Positions 21,423 through 33,749 of a stretch of 64,000 bases of DNA are shown here, piece after piece. The notes beneath the pieces are model-generated. The model worked only from the letters and a program-made list of their open reading frames with translations. It made no database searches and was not told where the DNA came from. The position numbers were made by a program, and so were the translations under genes. The stretch's first letter is position 1. Each line of letters starts with the position of its first letter. Source of the DNA: Heracleum sosnowskyi (lineage: Eukaryota; Streptophyta; Magnoliopsida; Apiales; Apiaceae); assembly GCA_030848705.1 (NCBI GenBank), contig CM061238.1, forward strand, positions 79,446,685 through 79,510,684. The letters are read 5' to 3'.

Positions 21423-24400
21423 GCTCAAGAAGTTCGAAGACAGAAAAAGAGAGACCACAAAAAGTTGGAGGAAAAACGAAAATCTCCAAGACTCATGACT
21501 GTGAATGCCAAGTCAAATGATGAGGTAAAAAACCTACTTTCATGAAACAGATTGTTTAAGATGCTATAACATGTATATCTGATTCTGCTATAGAATAATA
21601 GATTAATCTAGTAGTTCCTTCATTTTCAATTTGGGGAACCAAAAATAGGGGTTCCACAATAGTTATTTCTGATGTAACAGTGTAATTAGACATATACATC
21701 ATTTATCTACTAAAAATCTTTTTTTTTTTGGTTTCTATCAGACTACAACAAATGCAAATGGAGGAAAGAATAAGAAAGCTTCATTCACCATAAATGATGA
21801 CAGTGACAGCGATTTCGAGGAGACTCTTCCAAGAAAAAGAGGTACAACTGTGGGAGAAAAATCTCAAGGGAAAAAAAGAAAAAATTCGGTCAAGGTATTA
21901 AAACTATACATTCGTGTAATTCTATAGTAGGATCATAAACAAAAATTTGTAATCTTACTTCATAAATCTTTTTTTTTCTGACCTCTTTCAGGCTGAACAG
22001 AAAAATGGAAAGAAACAAAAGATTGAAAAACCAAAGAATGAATCTGAAAAAGTTCCTGGAATGCCAAAGAAATTGCTAATTAGAGCTTACCCATCAACTT
22101 TCTCAAAGGTTATAGATGGGTTGTCAAATGCTCAAAAAGAGTGGGTGAGTAAAGTAGGTTTTGGGTCTCTCTTGTCTTTTTCTTTAAGGGCAATTCCACA
22201 TGAAATTGGAATTAATGTCGTATGGTAGTTCGACCACTTGAATTATGATGAGCTTTGGTAACGACAGAAAAATTAAAATTACTGAAGAAGATGTGAATGA
22301 TATATTGGGTCTACCAAGAGGTAAAAAAGAAGTTGAATATAAGACGGAGAAGAAAAAGGATGATGAAAAAGTGCAAGAATGGAGGGAAAGGTTTCCAATG
22401 AGGAAAGATGATTCAAAAATCACGGAGAAGATGATCTGTGATGCAATTGGACGATCCGAAGATGCAGATTTATTCTTCAAACAGAATTTTATGGTCCTAA
22501 TGACCAATCTGTTTGTAAGAACGAATAAATCGACCTTTGTTGATCAGTATGCAATGAGTTTCAAGGGAGATTTTGACAAAGCAGAAGAATACAACTGGTG
22601 CAAGGAAGTCCTTAAAAATCTGAAGGAGGCACATGAGCTTTGGTTTGAAAATCCACTTACGCAATACTATACTGGTTCCCTCGTGTTTCTACTTGTAAGT
22701 AAACAAAAAACCTTTTATTTTGTGATTTTCAAGATAATTATCCTTCCCTCTATGATACACTAATATGAGTTTTAATTTTTGTGTTAAATTTCAGTTTCTC
22801 TACCTTGATCGAACTACAAATGATCAAATCAAAGTAGAAAGGACTAGACCAGTTTACAATGCTTGGAAGACATCACTTATTGCAAAGAGAAGTGAAGTTG
22901 AGATGTATGATGAGAGTTTTGGGAAAGGGCAAATAGTAAGTGTATATAATCTAGTTGAAAATATTAATATTTTGCTGACTCAAACCTTTACAAAAGACTA
23001 TATCATCACTGTATATAGTGCAAGTTTTAATATTTAGGTGAATAAGTTTCTTATGAATATCTGTTTGCACTCATTTTTACAAATGCAACTTAAAAATTTT
23101 AACATCGGAAAAAAAGAGGAAGAGATGCAGAAAAAAGGGGAGGAAAAGAACATTAATAATATTCCAGATCCAGATCCAGCTCAAGTCAATGATGAAAACG
23201 ACACTGATCATATTGCTCCCCATGATCATATTGCTCCCCATTTTTCGAAGATGATCCAGCTCAGTGTATTCAAAGATGTTGATGGCAATGTTGCTGAAGA
23301 AAATGAAGAAAATGTGGACCAGGTAAATTTAGTCTTATATATGAGATGCTTTCCAAATAAAATTGAACCTGAGCAAGATTATTAGTGGTTTAATTGATAA
23401 TTTTTGTTTTTCTGTTCTATTTTGCTTTTTAAACTGTTCAATACAGGCATTACATCTCAATGACAACTGGAGCACTCCAGAAGAAACATTGAAAGGAGTA
23501 GAATCATATGGAATGGTTTCTGAATCAGATGGGGTGGGCAGTGGTATCATATCAATTGCAAGGGAAATACAAAAGGACCATTCCACTGATGATGTAATGA
23601 CGGAGCAGGTACAGAGTTGTTTAAATTTCTTTTGTTATTTGTAGTTTTTTATTGAAATGTGAAATCATATTCTTATATACATGGCTCTTTTCTTATATAC
23701 CTACTTGCCTATTTCTCATTATTTTGTATTAATTTATTTTTTTCTCTTATGAAACTAGGAAATGATATCCCAACTAAACATTAAAATTAATCAGTTGGAG
23801 ACCATGCATAAAAAGTTGAAATTCAGCTTCAAGCATGCAAATGAGCTTTTCCCAAACAATGAAAATTTGAAAGAGGTGGAAGAAAGATTGGTGAAGATAT
23901 GTCAATTATCAAGTCCAAGCCAGAGCGTAGGAGAAAGGTATTTTTATTCTTGATTGCATATACAAGTACAAGTGGTGATGGACCATTTTTGTAGATTGTT
24001 TTTTAATTGCAAAAAGTTTTTATTTTTCACGTAAGCAGAATTGAACTGCACTGGCCTGAATTCCTGAATTGTTGGCCATGGAATGTCAAAAATTTCCTGA
24101 TTTGTCAGCCAATGACCAGCCAGAATGTCAAGAATTATTGTCCAAAGGCTGGACCAAATGTCCGTTGGACAAGGACTGGCTTGAATGTCCTGAATTTTCA
24201 GCCAAGGACTGGAAAATAATTGATATCTTAGGACTAAACGAAATGGACAGAGCTTACAATAAACTTCATGATTTTGACGATTTTCTTGGAGAACTAACTA
24301 TAGGTGGGCAAACTGTTGATTTTCTTAGATCTACAAGACAAAATTCAGAGAAAAGCATAACAGGAGTAGACATCGTTGTCACCAAACCAAAGAGGGAGCA

Positions 24401-26215
24401 GAAGCTGGGGGAATTCCATAAATCACCTTTCCTTAATCGAGCGATTGATTTCAACAAGCCGAAACTTTCAAAGGCGGAAGAGGAAGTTTGGATCTGGATT
24501 AATGGAAAGCGAGAAAAGCCAATGTAAGAATAATTTTAATTTAAATTACAAGTGTATTTGTATTTTATTGTTGTGTGTCTTTTATTATAGAACAATGTGT
24601 GTTTATGTTTTATAATGAAATCTAAGTTGATTATATTTTTTTGCAGGGAAGAGATTTTTTTCTGGAATAATTCTATATGCTTGAAACATCAAATCCAAAG
24701 TTTGAAGATTGGTGAAAAAATATACACTAATGTTGTTGATGTTTTTACAACTATTTTAAACGAGGAGGAAATGTATAGGTCACCTGACTCCCCGCATAGA
24801 TTCTTTTGCAACACCATGACAACGGTATACTTGTTCTAACAACTTATTTTAAATTACAATCAAGTTTAGTTATAAAATTAAGTTTTTTTTACAAAGTATT
24901 ATTTTACTAATAACTATTTTGTACTTGTATTGTTATAGATGGGAACTCTAACGGTAACGAATCCTGTCCGATCAGATTCAATGGACAAGACCATGAAGTT
25001 TGTAAGATTCTGTTCAAATTTGGATTTTGTTCTTCACAGACATAATGTCAATATCAATGATGTTGATCTGGTAAATGATATATATCATCTACATTTCAAT
25101 TTTTTGTTGATGTGCCATTTTCATATTTATTTTGACATCTATGTTTTATGTGTAGATATTTTTTCCAATACATTACGTAGAACACTTCTACGTGGTGTGT
25201 TTCAATCTGAAAAATATTGCAGTTGAGATTATAGATAATAACAAAATTGGTGAAGCTGGTACTTCAATTTATGATAGTGTGCCAGAGAGTTTGGTAATGT
25301 TCTGTACTTACTTTATGAATACTTAAACCTATATATTTCATGTTATTTAAAAAGTACGATCAATATGTTACTGCAGAAAGACAATTTTGTGGACTACATG
25401 GCAAAATTTAACGAAAGAAAGAGCAGGCAGTTAAGAAATGCACGAATTGTACGTCTGCAAATGAAATGGCGCACAAATGGAAATAACAAAGACTGTGGAG
25501 TTTTTGCTATGAATCATATGGAGACATATATGGGGAATGGTCTTCGTAACTGGGACTGCAAATTTACCAGCGAAGAGGTAAGTAAAAACAATACTACTTT
25601 TCATCTCATTGCTTTATCAGCATGCTACCTCATCTCTTCGTATTTACCTAAAATATTTGTTTCATTAACCAAACTGTATGAATGCTCTGCCTTATCTCAA
25701 AAAACATTGGTTCATATCACGCTACATATTTCTATGTACTAGAGTGGTGTCGTTATTTCAAAAACATGCCTATAAATGTAGTAATGTAAAAACGTAAAAA
25801 TATGTTGTAAAATATGTTGTAAAATAGGTAAAAAATTATTAAAACCAATACTGCACAACATCACAATGCTAGTAATGCCTCCGGTTATGATGTTTTATTT
25901 AAATTTCTGCAATTGAGCTGTGTTAGGTGAGCATGTATGTATTTAATTAGAAAAAGAAATTATGATATTATTTCTCCTTCATTTTGATGATAATCTAGGC
26001 CTAAAATTTGTTGGATCAAACCTAAATGTAATATTGTAATATCAATTTAATACATTTGCTAATAATAAGATCATCTATTGTTGGTGCAGGGTAACGAGCA
26101 GAAAAAGCAACTAGAGAAAGCCCGTCAAATTTATGCTGCAAAGATCATATACTCCCGTATCAATTATTTGAAAGACAGAATGTTGATTGAGATAAAGTCT
26201 GAATGTGAAAAATGA
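21423..26215 (+). pseudogene. DUF1985-like plus second ULP1 module, broken by a stop and two frameshifts
   Basis: In-phase exons: 21423-21524, 21742-21894, 21992-22694, 22795-22935, 23038-23322, 23447-23608, 23759-23937, about 24040-24523, 24647-24824, 24939-25070, 25156-25293, 25377-25577 and 26090-26215. A Lys-rich linker leads to a DUF1985-like region (VGFGSLLSFSLRAIP, ITEEDVNDILGLPRGKK, FLYLDRTTND), then a C-terminal ULP1 domain with His in YVEHFYVVCFN, Asp in VEIIDNN and Cys in NNKDCGVFAMNH. The usual Gln is Asn. Breaks are a TAG at 22226-22228, a frameshift near 22250 and a one-base deletion near 24060. It may once have been one gene with the preceding protease. Confidence 0.65.
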
Positions 26216-27523
26216 CAAAACAGTATCTGAAAGTGGATGTTCTTGATCTTACATTTGCAATCTTGATCTAAATATTGGGTGGTACTTTGTTCTTGTCAGC
26301 TGTGGTATATATCTGGCCATGTTCTTTTGTAAGAGGGTTTTCAAAAATTATTCTTGACTTGAATCATTTGAACTTTAGAATCATTTTTATGAATGTAAAT
26401 AGTACTTTCTGTTATAATATTCTTTTTATATGATTTGATTATACTGTTGAATCAGGATCACCAAAACAATTCATTAGAATCCATGGTAGATAACAAAGAT
26501 GTTCATTCTACTATAGAATAAAAAATTAAGTATTAATGTTCAACTATAGAATGGAAAGTTATGTTGAACAACCATTAAAGGGAAATGTCTAAAATATACA
26601 CATAATTCTACAGTAGAATCAAAATTACAATTTTTTACAACCCTAAACCTTAAGTGTGTATACGACTTATTCGTCATTTCGAATATTTCTAAAACCCAAA
26701 ATGAAACATTGAACCCTTAACTGTTGAACCCAAAGGGAACGGATAAATTAAAAAAACTTATTCTACAATTAAAACAACTTATAGTACTTATAGAATAAAA
26801 AATTATGTATTTCAACTATAAAATGGAAAATTATGCTAAACAACCATCAAGGGGAAATGACTAGATGTTCATTTGGTTCTCTAGTAGAGTAAAAAAAATT
26901 ATTTCTTTTATAGAATCAAAAATTATATTAAATAATCATAAAGGGGAATTTACTAAAAGTACAACTGGTTCTACAGTTGAATGAGTAGGGGACCTTGGTG
27001 AACATTATGCTGAAAAGTGAAAATGATGGACTTCATTTTTATTTAATGGATAAATAATTTCTCTTGATTCCATTGTAGAACCAAATTAGTATGGGAGAGT
27101 ACAATTAAGGAAATTAGATAAAATTTATATTGCTTCTACAGTAGAAGGGGGAAGTCATTGGACATTAGAGTAAACAAAGTAAAAGACTAAAACATGAAAA
27201 CGAAGAAGTAATATTTGTTACTTATGAAGAAATTATCATTGTTTTACTACATTTAAAAATTCATCATTGATCGATTTATTTGAATAGATAATCAGTGATT
27301 TACTTGTTCAAATGTTTAATTTAACAGTTCTAATACAAAAATCATATTGGACAAAAAAGGAACTTGATTGATAATATCATTAAAACATAAAAGAAAAATA
27401 CAATTAAAGAAGAATCATATTGCAGAAAAATCAAATTTCATTCATAAATATCATTACAATGGAAAAGGAAAGGACATTTTTTTTTGAAGCCCAAAATGAA
27501 AAGACAAAAAAATTAATCCTAAG
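26216..27523. repeat. Non-coding MULE interior with dispersed TTCTAC/GTAGAA palindromes
   Basis: No gene seen. Copies of the palindrome occur near 26505, 26605-26620 (ATTCTACAGTAGAATC), 26966, 27064 and 27134-27146, usually followed by AAAAATTA-type AT runs. Half-sites are also frequent. Confidence 0.7.
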
Positions 27524-27850
27524 CTAAACTGCTTTTGATGCAGCGCTTGCAGGGTTGCCCTTGGCCTTCTCCTCCTCTTCCTCCACTATCCATTGCAAAA
27601 ATAGTTCATTTCCTTCTTTTCTCTCAGTCTCTGCTTGTGCTCGTACTCTGGCAGTAAAAGCTTTTCTCACCTCTTCTTTGCGCTGATCAAGAAGAGCCTC
27701 ATCCATACTTGCCCAGATATGAGCATTCTCATCCTCTGGTTTTTGCTCCTCTGTTTCAGCCTCCACTCTTTGCCAGTGAAGATTGCATATCTCATACCAT
27801 GACAAAGTTCTGGCTTCCTCGGGCGTGACTCTCATCTTATCTCCTGACAT
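27524..27850 (-). CDS. Small charged protein inside the MULE, 108 aa, unrecognised
   Basis: An ATG-initiated frame of 108 codons with composition unlike the surrounding AT-rich DNA. It is rich in Glu, Lys, Arg and Ala and probably helical (DEALLDQRKEEVRKAFTARV, then WIVEEEEEKAKGN). No known domain recognised. A TATA box on the same strand 82-92 bases upstream of the ATG supports it as a real gene. It lies between the ULP1 region and the transposase, so it could be a third element gene or a captured host fragment. Confidence 0.5.
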   Translation of the reverse strand: MSGDKMRVTPEEARTLSWYEICNLHWQRVEAETEEQKPEDENAHIWASMDEALLDQRKEEVRKAFTARVRAQAETERKEGNELFLQWIVEEEEEKAKGNPASAASKAV

Positions 27851-27932
27851 TTCTTCTTTAAAAGTGTTGAATAAAAGAACTTTAAGTAAAAACTGAGATT
27901 ATGTGATGAGATTATACTTTAAGGAATTTCAG

Positions 27933-27942
27933 TTTATATAGG
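27933..27942 (-). promoter_or_regulatory. TATA box upstream of the 108-aa ORF
   Basis: The minus strand reads CCTATATAAA, a good plant TATA box, 83 bases from the ATG at 27850. Confidence 0.5.
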
Positions 27943-29070
27943 CAGACTAAAAGGAAACTGAGGAGGCACAATTAAAAAATGAAGAGTTCAAATGCATGTA
28001 ATGCATTGGTCACGACTCACGAGTCACGACTATAATTAGTTTCATACTTCCAAGATAGAATTTAATGACTGTGTCAAACGTGTGCAGCGGAAGGTTGATA
28101 AAGTGATGTGTTTAAATGCATTTACAATTTTATTTTTAAAAATATGAACCTCGTAAATTCATCAAAATACAAAATCATCCATATAAATTTACAAGCTTTT
28201 AACCAACTTAAAATTTTTGCATCTTCATTTTATTTTCTCCTTTTTCTTTCTTTTTTTATATAAAAAAGTGAAAGAAAATAAAAACACAACTAAATCAATA
28301 ATCAAAAGTATTCTTAAAAATTACAAAAACCCAAAGTATCAAATTATCAATTTTATTTAAAGAAAAAAAATGCATTTCCAATTTAGTGTAATTTCTATAG
28401 TAGAATCAAAATTTTAGTTTAAAACCATGTTATACAAATGCTAAATACCCTAAAAAGGAAGAAAACAAAATTCTCTCACAGAATCAAAATTTATGTAGTG
28501 ATATTCTACTATAGAATGGAAAATTATGTTGAACAACCACCAAGGGAAAATGACTAAAAGGTGCACCTGGTTCTACAGTAGAATCAAAGATTATATTTGA
28601 TTTTCCTTAATGAATACATAATTTCTGTAAAATCTGAGAAGCTCAAAACTATAAACAGTGCAGCTCTAAAACATAAATCATAGAAACATAATGGTGTGGG
28701 AATAGCATTTAACATAAAATTTCAACTATAGCAATAAAAGTTTATCATAATATCAATCCAAAAACCTGTGCACTACTGTAACCATATTACAATCATAATG
28801 AAAAACACAAACTCAAGTTCACAAGGTAGGGATATGATCTAAAATTGTTTTAAAATTGTTCCAAAGCATAAAATTGTTTTACAAACTAAAGTACTTGGCG
28901 AAAGCGGGCGCTGCCAATAAAAGTGCCCACGTCAAATCATTAGACCAAGAAAACTATGTTAGAAACAAGGTGCATTATGTTAGTGAGCATATACTCATGT
29001 GCTAGCCTCTGCTTTCTTTTCGGATGGTTACTGCTTTAGTTTTCTCGCCAATCTTTTCATTGACTTCGCC
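27943..29070. other. Non-coding MULE interior
   Basis: No gene seen. It contains further palindrome copies at 28393-28405, 28503-28517 and 28571-28583. It probably includes the 3' UTR of the transposase gene near 28900-29070. Confidence 0.5.
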
Positions 29071-32000
29071 TTATGGTTTTGAAGCTTCTTGAACTGCAAA
29101 GAAAAAGAGAGCACTATTATAAAAAATACTCATCAGCCAAAAGAACGTACTAACTGCATAAGAGAAGTCCACCAGTCATGTTAAAACATGAAAGCCTATC
29201 ATTTCAAGGAACACAATCTCGACTCCATAGTCGACATATAACCAGCGAACAATTTTAAGAAAACTTCATTCAAGAAATTATTAAAATCAGTAATTACTTG
29301 GTACTTATATGCTAAAAATCAGTTGATTACAAAGTTTAAAACAAGAAAACATACCATCAGTTAGTATAATCATAAAATGGTGTTTTGTTATACAACATAG
29401 ATTATAAAAGTATAACGTAGCAACTCAGATATTCAAAACCAATTCAATCAAATTCTGCAACCCAAACACCTACTATAGTAGTCCGACTAGAACTACCTAA
29501 TCAAAAAACGCAGCTAGAACTAATAACTACCATCAGTTATCACACCATGCAACATGAAAGTAACCGAGCAAAACATAAGATGAGATACCTGTTTGTATTT
29601 CAATATTAGAATTGAGGGTTCCGTTTCCATGAACATTCTGACCATGAACAGTTTGAGATTCCATTCCCTGGTTTAATGTACTCTGAACATTCTGAAGTAA
29701 AGAGTTTTGTTGAACCTGTTTACCCTTTTGCGGACAATTACGTGAATCATGAAACGCTAATGCCTTACAATTTTTACAGTTCTTCATTTTTCTCTTTTTT
29801 CCATCACAACATATCTCTGCAGGACCGAGAATCCTTTTTCGGCTTCCTTTGTTATTACTTTGTAGAGGCGGAAGAACACTACTTGCACCTGAAGGCCTAA
29901 CACCAAAATGTTCTTCAAGCATATCATCTTTTGTTACAGCAGATTTATGGAATTTTTGTTCTATCCTGATGTTCAAACATTTCATCTCCTCCAACATAAA
30001 ATTCAATCCCTCGATATGATTTGAAACCTTGCCATAACAGTTTTGGAACTCGGTCAATATTTTCTTGGAAGTATCTTTAACTATATGGCCATTGCTGCTT
30101 TGTAAGTCATCAGGAAACTTTAGAATGCAAAATCTCTCCTCCGCATTTCTCAACCAACGTCTAGACAAGAACTGATTTGGAATTCTTTCCACACCCCAAA
30201 GTCCTAGAATATAAAAACAATGTCTACAAAGATAACCTACTCGCACAAAAAGCTTACAAGAGCAGCAAACATCATTTTTCGAGAAACAAAATTCAACCTC
30301 AAACAGTTTATCATTCAAACTTCTATCTCGAACAACATATTTATTCACCCCATCAACAACAATCGGCTGGTTTGCCAAGCTCATGTGAAAACAGCTAACC
30401 TTAATCTGTTTCTGAACCTTATAGAACATAGTACGAGTGTAAAGGTGAGCTGCATGCTTTTCAATTTCCTTCTCAGTTATAGATTGCGGTACACATGTGT
30501 CTCCATTAGTGAGTTTCTTGTTTTCATGGATTTGTTTGTCAATGGCACTCTCATAACACATATAGAATTCAGAGAGTGTGTCTCCTTTCTGGACAAAGTG
30601 ATTAAAGTAAAAATTACTACTTTCCGACCTGGATGTTGTTCTAAGTAACGCTCCCATTGGTTTGTCTCTGAAAAATGCCGGAATCCATGATTTCCTCATA
30701 CCATAGATCTCATTCAACCATACATGGTTGCTCAAACCAAATTCATTCAACATAGCATTCCATCCTTCTTCGAATTCAGCTACTGTCAGATGTGATGACC
30801 AAACAAATTTGTTTAGTTTTTCCATAAAACCAGATTCCGCACAAAAGACAGGACCAATCTATATAAAACAAGCATAATTAAAAGTTAGAATACATGAAAA
30901 ATGGAAAAACAAATTACACCTGATCGATGTTTAATTTAAATTTAAAAATGTAACCAAATTAAAATTTGTTTTACAGTAAAAAAAGAAATTATAGAATTTT
31001 AAGCATAAGAACAATGCACCATGATTTATGGAAAATGACTTAATATAATCTGGGTTCTGTAGTAGAATCAAATGTTCTAAAACAGAGTCAAAGGGTATTT
31101 TTACAATCAAGTAGATATTTAAAATTCTACTCAAGAATCAAAATTTCTTTTTGCAGTACAATTAAAAGAAAGAATCTGAAAAATATTTTGGTTATACTAT
31201 GGAATCAAAATAAAGAGAAATTATTAATCAATTATCATAGGTCAATAAAATGTGTTGAAGTACAGTATCGAGTATAATTACCTTGGCCGGAAACTTCTGC
31301 ATTATATGCCACATACAGTATCGATGAATGGAATCTGGAAACGTCTTTTGAATTGCAACTTTCATTGCAAGGCACTGGTCAGTTATTATGCATTTTGGAG
31401 GTCGACAAAAGACTTTTAAAAACATCTCACAGGCCCATGTAAAATTTGTTTCATTCTCATGGTCAAGCAAGGCTGAAGCGAACGTAACACTCTTCCAATG
31501 ATTGTTGACACCAATGAATGGCACAAAAACCATACCATACCTGTAGTAGAAATAAAAATTGATGTGAGGACTAGCTTAAGCTCAGTTAAAAGAAGGATCT
31601 TATAATTACTTTCAAACTTGATAGATCATTACTAATATTAACAAACAAGTTAAAATTTTTAGGGATTTAGAAGTAGAAAATTTCATGATTTGGAAAATTT
31701 AGAACTTTTACAACGGAAAAAACGCAAAAACGAAGACATATAATAAGATGAAAGCTTTTGACAAACTTACTTGTTGGTACGGTAAGTAGCATCAAAAGAA
31801 ACCACATCACCAAAAACATCATAATTTTTTCGACCTCGAACATCAGCCCAAAAAAGACGAGTTAGGTGTCCATCTGAATCTGTCTGATACTCGTAACAAA
31901 ATCCTCCATCTGATGTCTCATTCTTGTCTCTGAATTTCTGAAGTAGCATATCAGCATCATGTTTTCCTATGTATAACTTGATATCCCTCATCCAATTTTG

Positions 32001-33447
32001 AAAATCCACGACAGTGGGACCGACATCAGAGTACAAACCAAAACAGGACTTATAAATGCCATGAGCTCTATAAGCGCCGAGGTTTGACTTTGAAGCATCC
32101 AAAAGAAAATGTCGCTGAAGTGCAGTCATAGATCGATTTGCACGGAGGAATTCCTTTCCTGATTCAGAAGCTAATGGATGGTTATGAACCTCTATAAAAC
32201 AGGACACAACATATGGATCTGAATCCAAGGGACCCAAGGACTTGAGAATTACTTTTGCACTGCATTCACACTTTTTTGTAATGGTATTCCTCCTTCTAAC
32301 TTGGTCACCAACAACACTAGATGCATGTGATGATTCAGACATAGCATCATCAGAATGTTTTGACAGTTTTGAAATTGAAGTCTCATGATGTCCTCCATGC
32401 GAACAAATAATGTACTTTGTGACTATTTTTTTATTCTTCACCTTTTGCGTTGACTTACGAACATTAAAGCCACCTTGCAATCCATATTGGGTATAGAACT
32501 GAAAACATGATTCAATATCCTTAAACCACTGACCGGAGTAGGGTTTTAAATTGGGATCAGAGACTTTAGGCTTCCAAAGATTAGTGGTCCTACTGAAAGA
32601 ATCATCAAACACATCCACAAAATTTTCAATCACACTAGTTGCAGTTGAATCACAAACACCTTCGATGAAAACATTGTTTTGATTATTCAGAATGTTCCCT
32701 GAAACAAATAGATAGACATCCAATTACATTCAATTGGATCAACAAACAATTGCATCGACATATAATTCCAAATACAAAATATTTTAGAACTAATATTTAT
32801 AACACACTACATCTATTATGATTCAACTGTAGAATAAAAAATTAGAATTCTAATTCTATTTTAGAATCAAAAGCTGTAGAATATAATCAAAAGCATATAG
32901 TTCAATTATCTGACAGAATTTTAAAAAATTAGATAAACTGAAAACTTATAGAACCGGAATCCTAAAAAAAATATACAGAGACACAATATAAAAATTGAAA
33001 ACTACAAGGCAAATACATTCTAGTCAATTAAAACTTCTATACCAGAATCACAAAAAATACACAAATTATTCACTAAACTGATAGTTCAATTCTATGACAG
33101 AATTTTAAAAAACAAAAAGTTTACACCTTGAACACTAAAAGTCAAATACATTCAAATCCAGGTAAAAATTTCTATACTAGAATCACAAAATGTAGAAATT
33201 ACTGAATTATTTAATAAGCATATTGTGCGATTCTACTGCAGAATTTACTTATAACTTCTGGAATCGAAAGTTTAAGAACAAATTTACAACGACAAGTCAA
33301 TTACAAATAAAACATGTGAAGATTATAACGAAGTAGAATTCAACAAAAATTAAGATAAAATAAAGAAGGATGAAAAAGTAAACCTGATGAAGACTCAATA
33401 TTAACAGTATAATCAAAGTTTTGAGCTTGATTTGAAGAAGACGCCAT
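29071..33447 (-). CDS. FAR1/FHY3-type MULE transposase, 847 aa, intact
   Basis: Five exons on the minus strand: 33447-33384, 32698-31771, 31540-31282, 30858-29589 and 29093-29071. Every junction is GT-AG and the total, 2,544 nt, is a multiple of three with no internal stop. Domains: FAR1-type WRKY-GCM1 zinc finger (about residues 70-175, ending in EVHNHPLAS); MULE transposase domain with Asp in VVSFDATYRTN (about 324), Asp in CIITDQCLAMK (about 385) and a candidate Glu near 445 (AEFEEGW); SWIM zinc finger CSCKLFVRVGYLCRHCFYIL (about 612-631); C-terminal knuckle CKNCKALAFHDSRNC (about 773-787). FAR1/FHY3 transcription factors derive from such transposases. Because this copy sits inside TIRs and a TSD, I read it as the element's transposase rather than a host FRS gene. 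Confidence 0.88.
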
Positions 33448-33749
33448 TTTTTCCGTCGAAAACCGCAGATATTTTGAGACAAATCGATGAGATACAGTGA
33501 AAACACAGTGAAGAATTAACGAGAGAGAGACGATGTAAGGAAAGATATACAGTGAAGAGATTAACGGAGAGAAATCAGGTCGGTAGAGATTGCAGGAGAG
33601 ATTGATGATGCAGAGAGAATGTCGGACAGAGAAGAAGTAACAGATTGTATTTCAACGACTGCCACGTAAACATACCAACGACTAGTTTATTTTATAAATA
33701 TTGTAATTGCTGAAGTTATATTGACCGTTGGATTAATTTTAATCCTAAG

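Noticed and set aside
22225..22251. A 27-base intron that would restore the frame across the TAG and frameshift
   Set aside because: Splice-like GT and AG are present and the frame works, but plant introns this short are not credible, and the removed bases encode part of the conserved domain. A stop plus frameshift is the simpler reading.
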